DNA of 13,845 bases from Methylophaga sp. (GTDB lineage Bacteria > Pseudomonadota > Gammaproteobacteria > Nitrosococcales > Methylophagaceae): the NCBI GenBank assembly GCA_013139345.1, contig WTAY01000094.1:1-13845 (forward strand), written 5' to 3'. The notes beneath the pieces are model-generated. The model saw nothing but the letters and a program-made list of their open reading frames with translations, did no database searches and was not told where the DNA came from. Positions 6,944 through 13,278 of this stretch are shown piece after piece. The position numbers were made by a program, and so were the translations under genes. How positions within the stretch are numbered: the stretch's first letter is position 1; every line of letters begins with the position of its first letter.

Positions 6944-8709
6944 TATTGGCCCTGCTGCTGTTTTATAGCTTCAGGAGACATTAACTTCACCAAACGCATC
7001 GAAACTGCAAAACCTTCTAAGCTCATCGGGCCAGTGCGAGCGAGCACATGGCTTTCTCGTACTTCCATGCCCCACGGTGCAATGGCATCTTTCATTTGCT
7101 GGATAAACGTTTGAGCCGCTGTTTCAGTTAATGCCCACGCCTCAAGGTTAAAATTTTCTACCTCTTTACGGTTATCTTTCTTCGAATTAGGTAGCGGCGG
7201 CATCACCCCAACACGTTTACCGTATTCATCAATCGAATTGATGATCACATCATCGCCCACGGCAGATTGTAAAATACCTAAGACAGCTTGAACTAAGGCA
7301 ACACGTTCAGGAACTAGGTCACCAAAAAAGGCTAACTTAGCCTCTGTGCGGCGATGATCTACTTCGTTTTCCTTGATCAGTTTTTTGCGCTGTTCAACCT
7401 GTTTAATGTCACCCTTAATCCGCTTCATTGCACCATTAATCATCTCCCACTGGCTATCGACATCGGCCTTGTGAGTTTCAATCTGACTACTGCGAATAAA
7501 TAGGGATGCCTCAGACACAATAATACTGAGCAACATAAACAGCACTAAAATGATTGCCCGCGTTTCAACACGTTGCCATTTTGAGGGTAACGGCCCACCC
7601 AAACGAGCACCAGCACACAGCTGAGAACTCAACAAAGCAAACGCATGATAGCCTGCACCCAACATGCCAGGGCTAAGATGTTCACTAATGGCACTATGGT
7701 TTAACAGGCTTAACTCACCCGAGAGTGACTGGCTTAACTCATCCGTTAATGCGGCACTTTCTTTATGCCAACTCGCTAATGAAACGGGATCAGCAGAATC
7801 AGGGTTTAAGGCATGATATGTTTCTAAACATGACTCAAGCGGCTGTTTCGCTGGGCTCAAGAAAAGGTGCTGAGCAATAACCTTATTATCGAGCACCTGC
7901 ATAGAAAAGGACAAACCTTGATGCGACTCTAATAGCACCGAAGAACCCGAACTAGCAGGTAATAAACAGGCGCTTGACCCTGCTAAAGAATACATCGACT
8001 GCAATGCCACACCATGCTTATCAAACACTGATATCCAGCGTTTTAATAAGCCTTTATTGACACAGGTGACTAACCAACCATACGTGCCTGGCACATCACT
8101 CACTTCTGCTTGTGGTGACCAGCCACACTCAATCTCATCATCATCCGACTTGAGCCATTCTTGCCCAGCAAGACAGGCATTTAACTGGCTGCGTTTGATA
8201 TAACCTAACTCCCCAGCCAAATCACCAAAACGACGTAAAGAAAACTTCTCAGAAAGCGCCAATCCGCCCGCAGGGTTGGCCTTGCCTTGCTGTAAGTCCA
8301 TCACAGCCTCGGCTTGCTCTTCCGTCATATAGCCCCGACCAACCAGCAAATTACCCACCGACCATTGCGTGGTATGTTGCATTAACAGCGGCTCCGCCTC
8401 CCAGCGAATTAACTCCTGCATTTGCAATAAAGGTCGTGGTTTTTTCGGGTTAACCGGCAACTCAATTAAGGTGGATAAAACAGTGGGGGAGAGCAAGATC
8501 GCCTCATCACCATCCCACCCTGCTGCTTTCACCGTATTGATAACATCCGCAACCGCATCCGCCATATCCGCTTGTTGTGACTGGGCGTGATGTAGCACCA
8601 CCAACTCATTACCAGAGCGAGTTAACACCGCACCGCGTAATAAAAAGCCATCGGTTTCACACACTAATACCGTTTTGGCCTTGCCGAAATTTAGGAAGTC
8701 TTTCAGCAT
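6943..8709 (-). CDS. PilM/PilN-like fusion (MshI/GspL-like) with an inserted helical module
   Basis: This 588-residue protein appears to combine a PilM- or GspL-like cytoplasmic domain with a PilN-like membrane and periplasmic part. The N-terminal part (about 10-115) carries an actin-like opening (TVLVCETDGFLLRGAVL), then LLSPTVLSTLIELP and a WEAEPLL segment as in PilM-type proteins. Residues about 116-186 form an insertion with two copies of a helix motif (NLLVGRGYMTEEQAEAV and DLAGELGYIKRSQLNAC) resembling the GspE-N/MshEN repeat. The actin-like fold seems to resume at about 208 to 350. One membrane segment (about 384-405) is followed by a coiled coil (410-460) and a PilN-like alpha/beta domain to the C-terminus. 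Classical ATP-binding motifs are not obvious. The ATG overlaps the preceding prepilin stop as TAATG. The protein would connect the cytoplasmic ATPase to the PilO- and PilP-like proteins. Confidence 0.82.
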   Translation of the reverse strand: MLKDFLNFGKAKTVLVCETDGFLLRGAVLTRSGNELVVLHHAQSQQADMADAVADVINTVKAAGWDGDEAILLSPTVLSTLIELPVNPKKPRPLLQMQELIRWEAEPLLMQHTTQWSVGNLLVGRGYMTEEQAEAVMDLQQGKANPAGGLALSEKFSLRRFGDLAGELGYIKRSQLNACLAGQEWLKSDDDEIECGWSPQAEVSDVPGTYGWLVTCVNKGLLKRWISVFDKHGVALQSMYSLAGSSACLLPASSGSSVLLESHQGLSFSMQVLDNKVIAQHLFLSPAKQPLESCLETYHALNPDSADPVSLASWHKESAALTDELSQSLSGELSLLNHSAISEHLSPGMLGAGYHAFALLSSQLCAGARLGGPLPSKWQRVETRAIILVLFMLLSIIVSEASLFIRSSQIETHKADVDSQWEMINGAMKRIKGDIKQVEQRKKLIKENEVDHRRTEAKLAFFGDLVPERVALVQAVLGILQSAVGDDVIINSIDEYGKRVGVMPPLPNSKKDNRKEVENFNLEAWALTETAAQTFIQQMKDAIAPWGMEVRESHVLARTGPMSLEGFAVSMRLVKLMSPEAIKQQQGQ

Positions 8710-10226
8710 TATTGGATTGTCCAGATAAAGGGATTTGGAGGTGTTATTGCTGGGTTACGTGGTGGAGCTTGGAATAGGTAGGCTTGATTTTCAGCGTTAG
8801 TGCACTCGCCATCGTAACGGTTTCCATCGTTATCATCATCAGTATCACACGCTACGATAAGCGAATAAGTGCCAGCATAAAGTGATGGAGGATCGCTTAG
8901 GTCAAGTCCACTTTGAATGCTTACTGTAGAACCTGCAGGTAAGATTATGGAGTGATCAGATGTAATGGTTAAGGTATTGCCAGATAAGTTATTAGGATTT
9001 ATGGCAATAGAATCTGTAGCGGTAACTGATGCAGCAATAGACGAGGATGAACCACTAGAGGTGAAAGTCATATTGCCAGACTGGCTAAAGTGCAAGGTGT
9101 CACATCCAGTAGCGATGCTATCAGTAGGAACTGTTGCAACTTGACCTGCGAATACTGCTTCGGAAGATATTGCTAGGCCTGTTGTATCGAATAACTGGAT
9201 GACACCCTTAGCATGTATGGTTAATTTTGAGCCATTTAAGTGACTTCTAGGAATAGTGGCGGTAGAACTTGGAGGAACAGATGAGGACGTGGCAGAAGGG
9301 AAAATAACTGTTCCAGCTGAAGGAAGTGTTAAACCTGTGCAACCTAGTTGGCTACCAGAAGGCACGGTCACTGTGCCTCCTGTGGTGACATCAATGCTCC
9401 CTTCTTGTGAAGCAGAAGGGAGTTCGACCTTTTGAGAAGGGAATGTGGCACTTAGATAATCAGCTTCATTCTTGTCTGTTTCGTTATCTGGCCATATATT
9501 TATGGATCCATCCTCCGCATAGCTAAGCTTCATTCGTAGACTATCTTTGTTGATAGTTATAGCTGCCGTGCTTGTATTTTGAAACTCAACTTGAAAGCTG
9601 TCCCAGTTTTGTAGGTAAACTTGGTAATCGGAAGGAACAACAAGGTGTGCCGTTGATACATCATCATTAGAATTATTAATATCAAACCCTTTACTTATTA
9701 TACTAAGCGTCCCTGATGAGTCACTGAAAGTCCAACCAGAGTCTTGAGCATTACTGGCATCAGGATTACCATAGCCATCACGAAAGCGAATGTCTGGTTT
9801 CCCATCACCATCTTTATCTCGTTCGGGTAATACTTGAATATAAGGACCGCGCCAGCCAGACCAAATACCGGAGTTTTCATCTTGTTGCCAAAGGAATAAA
9901 CCACTGTCATTAGCACAATTTTGTGCTTGCAGTAATTCGGCTATACACTCCGGCAGCCGCCCCATATCAGCGACAAACCCACTGATTTCAGGGCCACCAT
10001 TAACGGTGCGAGTTGGGTCGCCGACGATGGCTTTTCGCATGATGTCCATGCGACGTTTTGTTTCATCGTATTTTGCTTGGTCTTCCACGCCTTCGGTGAT
10101 CATTAGGGTAGTGGAGGCCATTAAGCTGATTAGAAATAACACTAAAATCATTTCTAATAAGGTGAAGCCTGCTTGAAGAGTATGTTTTGTTGTTTGAATG
10201 AGACCTTGTATTCTCATCTTTCTCAT
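8709..10226 (-). CDS. Large GspG-like prepilin with duplicated beta-rich C-terminal domain
   Basis: The prepilin motif is QAG|FTLLEMILVLFLISLM, with cleavage after Gly20 and Glu at mature position 5 (numbered from ATG 10226, total 505 residues). ATG at 10217 is an alternative. The frame stays open upstream to 10628, but that stretch is repeat DNA and would make a leader of about 154 residues, so I prefer the internal start although its ribosome site is weak. A GspG-like core follows, with GWRGPY (about 125-130), a Ca-loop-like DKDGDGKPD (137-145), and DGYGNP then ISKGFD. From about 285 the protein is rich in Ser, Thr and Val, with two related blocks (about 285-346 and 363-429), each having one Cys after a Thr-Val-Pro motif. 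A second acidic loop (DTDDDNDGNRYDGEC) lies near 461-475. At this size it could be a minor, adhesin-like or tip pilin. It overlaps the PilM-like gene by one base. Confidence 0.88.
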   Translation of the reverse strand: MRKMRIQGLIQTTKHTLQAGFTLLEMILVLFLISLMASTTLMITEGVEDQAKYDETKRRMDIMRKAIVGDPTRTVNGGPEISGFVADMGRLPECIAELLQAQNCANDSGLFLWQQDENSGIWSGWRGPYIQVLPERDKDGDGKPDIRFRDGYGNPDASNAQDSGWTFSDSSGTLSIISKGFDINNSNDDVSTAHLVVPSDYQVYLQNWDSFQVEFQNTSTAAITINKDSLRMKLSYAEDGSINIWPDNETDKNEADYLSATFPSQKVELPSASQEGSIDVTTGGTVTVPSGSQLGCTGLTLPSAGTVIFPSATSSSVPPSSTATIPRSHLNGSKLTIHAKGVIQLFDTTGLAISSEAVFAGQVATVPTDSIATGCDTLHFSQSGNMTFTSSGSSSSIAASVTATDSIAINPNNLSGNTLTITSDHSIILPAGSTVSIQSGLDLSDPPSLYAGTYSLIVACDTDDDNDGNRYDGECTNAENQAYLFQAPPRNPAITPPNPFIWTIQ

Positions 10227-10257
10227 TGCCCACGTTGTTATTGCGGTTCGCACTCTC

Positions 10258-10545
10258 CCCGTCATTCCTGTGTTCACCCCCCCCGTCATTCCTGTACTCT
10301 CACACTCCGTCATTCCGGTAGCTTGTAGCCGGAATCTATGGGCTGTTATTCCTTGCACAGCTTTATGGATTCCCGCCTGCGCGGGAATGACGACAGGAGA
10401 GGGGAAGCTGACGACAGGAGAGGGGAAGCTGACGATAGGAGAGGGGAAGCTGACGATAGGAGATGAGAATGTGATGACCGGATAAGCTGTATTCACCATT
10501 CCGGATTTCACTCTCACCGTCATCCCCGCGCAGGCGGGGAACCAT
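10258..10545 (-). repeat. REP-like palindrome cluster between two prepilin genes
   Basis: The 414-base stretch between the GspG-like prepilin (stop at 10641) and the next start (10226) is mostly repeats. Three REP-like palindromes are visible: 10310-10336 (CATTCCGG...CCGGAATC), 10369-10392 (ATTCCCGC-CTGC-GCGGGAAT then GACG, inverted) and 10517-10540 (CATCCCCGC-GCAG-GCGGGG). Copies 1 and 3 are both followed by C(T/C)ATGGGCT. Partial CCGTCATTCCTGT units at about 10258-10297 precede them, with a C8 run at 10277-10284. This is the widely dispersed CGTCATTCCCGC...GCGGGAAT type; in coding frames it reads as IPACAGMT or IPAQAGIH. The minus strand has no stop through it in the frame of the downstream prepilin. 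No transposase is present. Confidence 0.9.
10389..10472 (-). repeat. 21-bp tandem repeat, four copies
   Basis: Four head-to-tail 21-bp units start at 10389, 10410, 10431 and 10452, with the plus-strand pattern GACGACAGGAGAGGGGAAGC followed by T. Units 1 and 2 are identical, unit 3 has one change, and unit 4 is degenerate. Because 21 is a multiple of three, copy-number change would not close the minus-strand frame, where each unit reads as a Phe-Pro-Ser-Pro-Val/Ile-Val-Ser heptapeptide. The array begins at the right arm of the second REP-like palindrome and probably grew from it. Confidence 0.92.
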
Positions 10546-10640
10546 GGGCTATTAATACGAACACATTCATTAGCATCACAACGGTATTGAAATAAAGAAC
10601 GGTTAGCCTGTTTTATGTATGTCATCATTATTTCAACCCG

Positions 10641-11402
10641 TTATCGCAGTAGACATAGAATAAGATCATCGGAGTCTGTCTTGGGTGAGCAAGGAGCAGT
10701 GGTATTGGTTCCTTCATATTTATTATTTAAACTCATACTGACGAGACGAGCTTTATTCTTATCAGCTAGATCAAACATAAAATAAGGCGTGCCATACTTA
10801 GCGTGGTCATCATCACTAATGCTTGGTCGCCATGTTAAGTCACCACTTAATAATGGCTCAGATAAGTAAGAGCTTGCAATGCCCCAGACATTGTCAATTA
10901 TCGAATCTGATTCGGTAGCCATAGTACCGTCGATATCGTAATCAGCATCAATATCTAAATAACCATTGTTACGCTGAAGGTAAGGGCCATTCCAACCGCG
11001 GTGAGTGTCTGGATCCCAGTTATTATCATCAAGAGGATCTTCAAATAACATCCAGAAATTAGCAGGAGATTGGCACCATGCTACTTTTTCAGAATTTGTT
11101 GTTCCTGCTTCAGATGGGAAATTATCGGATGAGATGACTGTGCAATCATAATCGCCCTGATTAGGAAAAGAACGACTACCACTATCACGCCTAAACTGGA
11201 GTAAGGCTTTACGGATTTCAGCCATTTCAAACTTGGTGGTGTCATATTGTGCTTGCGTGCCAACATCGTCATAACTCACGACAATGGTGCCAGCAATGGC
11301 GGCTAGAATTAGAACAACGACAAGTAGCTCAATCAAGGTGAAGCCTGATTGTGCGTGTCGTTTTAAATAAGATTTAACGGGAAAAAACAATAAACACCTC
11401 AT
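10641..11402 (-). CDS. GspG-like prepilin
   Basis: This 253-residue prepilin has the cleavage motif QSG|FTLIELLVVVLILAAIAGTIVVSY (cleavage after Gly20, Glu at mature position 5). The leader is basic and somewhat hydrophobic (MRCLLFFPVKSYLKRHAQSG). After the N-terminal helix come GWNGPYLQ (136-143), shared with the next prepilin (GWRGPYIQ), and an acidic stretch DIDADYDIDG (150-159) where GspG-type pseudopilins place calcium-binding residues. Four cysteines lie at 87, 110, 238 and 250. The last pair could close a C-terminal disulfide loop like the D-region of type IV pilins. ATG 11402 has only a weak ribosome site (AGCAAGTAA). The gene lies downstream of the terminator after the large prepilin, so its transcription probably depends on read-through or a local promoter I cannot identify. 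It is probably a minor pilin or pseudopilin. Confidence 0.92.
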   Translation of the reverse strand: MRCLLFFPVKSYLKRHAQSGFTLIELLVVVLILAAIAGTIVVSYDDVGTQAQYDTTKFEMAEIRKALLQFRRDSGSRSFPNQGDYDCTVISSDNFPSEAGTTNSEKVAWCQSPANFWMLFEDPLDDNNWDPDTHRGWNGPYLQRNNGYLDIDADYDIDGTMATESDSIIDNVWGIASSYLSEPLLSGDLTWRPSISDDDHAKYGTPYFMFDLADKNKARLVSMSLNNKYEGTNTTAPCSPKTDSDDLILCLLR

Positions 11403-11490
11403 TTACTTGCTTTTATAGGTCATTTTCAATCATTGGGATAAATACAGTTCAAAAAACAGGACTTACTGCAATAGTCGTTAATGGGAGTAT

Positions 11491-11532
11491 TAGAAAAAGG
11501 GAAGCGGGATAAGACTCCATGTCCTACCCCGC
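11491..11532 (-). terminator. Intrinsic terminator or attenuator after the large prepilin gene
   Basis: On the minus strand the arms GCGGGGTAGGAC (11532-11521) and GTCTTATCCCGC (11515-11504) pair over all 12 positions, counting two G-U pairs, around a 5-base loop. A T-rich tail (TTCCCTTTTTCTA) follows. It lies 47 bases after the prepilin stop and about 90 bases before the next start. This position between a major-subunit gene and its assembly genes would lower downstream expression by partial termination. No other convincing terminator was found in the cluster. Confidence 0.88.
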
Positions 11533-11578
11533 AACCTTTTAAACGTAACTAATTGCTTAGTGAATCAGCGATTAGTTA

Positions 11579-12613
11579 TTATTTAGTAGCAGCAGCTAAT
11601 ACGGTATCAATTGCACGACCTTCAGGGTCAACAACACCGACTAAACGTGCTTTTGTGAAGATTTCGCTAGCAGAGATTACACCATCAGCATCTGTGCCAT
11701 CAAAACCGTCAAAACCAACTTGGAACAAGGCAATTGCACGTGCATAGTTTTCAGCTGCATTTACGTCTGTTGTACTAACAGTAGGTACTTGTGCAATCGC
11801 TACACGACTGTCAATTGTTGTACCCGGAACATCTTTACCGTAACCCAATGCGATAACCATAGAACACACATCACTTTCCATAGCATCGTTGATAAGGTTT
11901 AATTTTTTGTTATTAGTAACAGTAGTAGCATCTAGGTGAGTATCTAGTTTTGCACCACCAGTTGTTGTACATGCAACATCAGTACCTGCCTCATTTTTAC
12001 CAGAAGAAGCGAAGATTGATAATGCTACTGTAGTAATGTCTGTATCTTCGAATTGAGCTGCAAGTTCATCATCATCATCTTCAAACACAACAAGTTCATC
12101 ACCAGGGTTAGTAACGTTGGTATTACTTTCATTTAACGCTAGGTTAGGCACTATTCCTGCTGCAAAAGCAGAGTCAGAATCAATCGCTTGTAACTCACCC
12201 AAACCTACCTCACCTAATGCACTAGCTACCTTAGCGTAAACAGTTGTAGTTACATCTGTGTCAATAGAATCTTGCTTCCATTGACCTAAGAATGCTTTTG
12301 TTTCTTTGGCAAGTAATTGACCCATACCATTTGTGGCAGGGATAGCGCCTGAACCATCTAATGAACCATCAACATTGGTTAGGTTATCCCATTGGCCTGG
12401 AAATTCACTTTCAACTGCACGGTAGTTACGGATTGCGCTTTCAGCTGCAACTAATGAGTTTGCTGCTGCAGTATCTGATGCATTTTCACCGATACCATCA
12501 TAAGCGACCATTGCACCAACAGATAATGTTGCTAACAATGTGATTACTACTAGTAACTCTAGTAATGTGAAACCTTTTTGTTTCGCTTGTAGTTTTTGAG
12601 CTTTTGCACGCAT
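11579..12613 (-). CDS. Large prepilin, probable major filament subunit
   Basis: The class III cleavage motif is KQKG|FTLLELLVVITLLATLSVGAMVAY, with Glu at mature position 5. I chose ATG 12613 because AAGGA lies 7 nt upstream and it gives a normal basic 14-residue leader (MRAKAQKLQAKQKG) and a 344-residue protein. ATG 12688 is also open and would add 25 residues. The codons there look coding-like, so the longer form stays possible, but its ribosome site (AGAGAG) is poor and a 39-residue leader is unusual. The mature part is long for a pilin (330 residues), acidic (EDDDDE near 178-183) and Ala/Thr/Val-rich. It has two cysteines (215 and 250) that may form a disulfide, and an EF-hand-like loop GTDADGVISASE (306-317) near the C-terminus. 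First place in the pilin series and its own terminator suggest the major subunit. The family is not a standard PilA. Confidence 0.9.
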   Translation of the reverse strand: MRAKAQKLQAKQKGFTLLELLVVITLLATLSVGAMVAYDGIGENASDTAAANSLVAAESAIRNYRAVESEFPGQWDNLTNVDGSLDGSGAIPATNGMGQLLAKETKAFLGQWKQDSIDTDVTTTVYAKVASALGEVGLGELQAIDSDSAFAAGIVPNLALNESNTNVTNPGDELVVFEDDDDELAAQFEDTDITTVALSIFASSGKNEAGTDVACTTTGGAKLDTHLDATTVTNNKKLNLINDAMESDVCSMVIALGYGKDVPGTTIDSRVAIAQVPTVSTTDVNAAENYARAIALFQVGFDGFDGTDADGVISASEIFTKARLVGVVDPEGRAIDTVLAAATK

Positions 12614-12620
12614 TGCATCG

Positions 12621-12625
12621 TCCTT
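12621..12625 (-). promoter_or_regulatory. Shine-Dalgarno AAGGA deciding the large prepilin start
   Basis: AAGGA is read on the minus strand 7 bases before ATG 12613. It is among the strongest ribosome-site matches in the cluster and argues for the short leader. It also lies inside in-frame codons of the longer reading frame, so it could be coincidental. Confidence 0.55.
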
Positions 12626-12712
12626 GATGATTGATACGTCTGCTGCGCGGAATGTGCTAATTGCACGTTTCATTTGTCTGATGTTCATTAATTTCTCTCT
12701 AGTTAGTGTTTC

Positions 12713-12781
12713 CGCATCTGCGCCACGCAGTCTGTTGGATCCGTTTATTTTGGGTTTTATGCAGATGCGAACCCACTTCGC
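12713..12781 (-). promoter_or_regulatory. Possible switching RNA leader before the large prepilin
   Basis: Three inverted repeats share arms in the untranslated leader, read on the minus strand. Hairpin 1 is GCGAA-gtggg-TTCGC (12781-12767). Hairpin 2 pairs CGCATCTGC (12769-12761) with GCAGATGCG (12721-12713). Hairpin 3 is CTGCG-tgg-CGCAG (12730-12718). Hairpin 2 uses bases of both others, so it excludes them. No U-run follows hairpin 3, so it is not a simple terminator. Whether the RNA folds this way is inference. Confidence 0.4.
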
Positions 12782-12795
12782 ACTCCGTTGCTTCT

Positions 12796-12993
12796 TTATG
12801 CTTGTTGTGGGGTATCCACTACAAAGCGATATTGTTTGCCACAGTGAAGAATGACTTCTTTTTGTTTGCGTTTAAGAATATTGACTTCCACTCTTATTTC
12901 ACCAAAGCCATCGTGTTCTAAGATGTCTTCAAATAACGCCAGCATTTTTTCTTTAACTGCGAGTGTGTCGTGTTGTAAGTTTTCTGTTGTCAT
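12796..12993 (-). CDS. Small protein of unknown function ahead of the prepilin gene
   Basis: This is a 65-residue frame from ATG 12993 (MTTENLQHDTLAVKEKM...). It could extend 12 residues to a TTG at 13029, but ATG is more likely although its ribosome site is weak. The composition looks like a real soluble protein: an amphipathic N-terminal helix rich in Glu, Lys and Leu (about 1-26), then HDGFGEIRVEVNILK and KEVILHCGKQYRFVV, which look like two or more beta strands. There is one Cys (about 52), no signal peptide and no membrane segment. I do not recognise the family. It lies upstream of the large prepilin on the same strand, with the hairpin leader between them. A shared promoter is possible, so a role in expression or assembly of the filament is conceivable but unsupported. 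Confidence 0.65.
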   Translation of the reverse strand: MTTENLQHDTLAVKEKMLALFEDILEHDGFGEIRVEVNILKRKQKEVILHCGKQYRFVVDTPQQA

Positions 12994-13054
12994 TCGTATT
13001 TCAGTGTTGGCTAATTTCGTTGATGGCAATCATAGGCGGGAGGGCGGCATGGGT

Positions 13055-13083
13055 GTTATAGGAAAAATTCCTTTTGATGTGAC
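13055..13083 (-). promoter_or_regulatory. Possible sigma70-type promoter of the cluster
   Basis: On the minus strand, -35 GTCACA (13083-13078; 4 of 6 consensus bases) and -10 TATAAC (13060-13055; 5 of 6) are separated by exactly 17 bases. The spacer contains GGAATTTTTCC, an imperfect palindrome. It lies about 60 bases upstream of ATG 12993. This is the best match seen upstream of the cluster, but such matches occur by chance. Confidence 0.4.
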
Positions 13084-13134
13084 GGATGTCATTTTTTGTT
13101 TTTATTTGGTTATTCTTTATTGGCTGTAGCTTTT

Positions 13135-13278
13135 TCTCCCTCTCTTGTTGGAGAGGATTAAGGTGAGTAGGTAAAAGTAGTTACTCCCTCTATTGTTGGA
13201 GAGGATTAGGGTGAGGAGGTAAACGTAGTTACTCCCTCTCCTGTTGGAGAGGGTTGGGGTGAGGAGATAAAATCTAGG
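13135..13278. repeat. 48-bp tandem repeat, three copies
   Basis: Units begin at 13135, 13183 and 13231 in exact 48-base steps. Each contains the REP-like palindrome CCCTCTcctgttgGAGAGG, then GG(T/A)T(A/T)(A/G)GGTGAG, then GTAAA(A/C)GTAGTTA in the first two units. The first and second copies are more diverged (CTCTT and CTATT loops). The same pair of 48-base units recurs inside each 221-base unit to the right. Confidence 0.9.

Noticed and set aside
10198..10485. Plus-strand frame with IPACAGMT and TGEGKLT peptides
   Set aside because: It reads REP-like palindromes and the 21-bp array antisense, and overlaps the prepilin start region.
12709..12730. Sigma54 promoter (TGGC...TGC) before the large prepilin
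   Set aside because: GG and GC are 7 bases apart instead of 10, and the bases are better explained by the inverted repeats.
12742..12773. Sigma70-like TTCGCA, 17-base gap, ATAAAC before the large prepilin
   Set aside because: The -10 match is poor and the -35 lies within the hairpin arms; too weak to list as a promoter.
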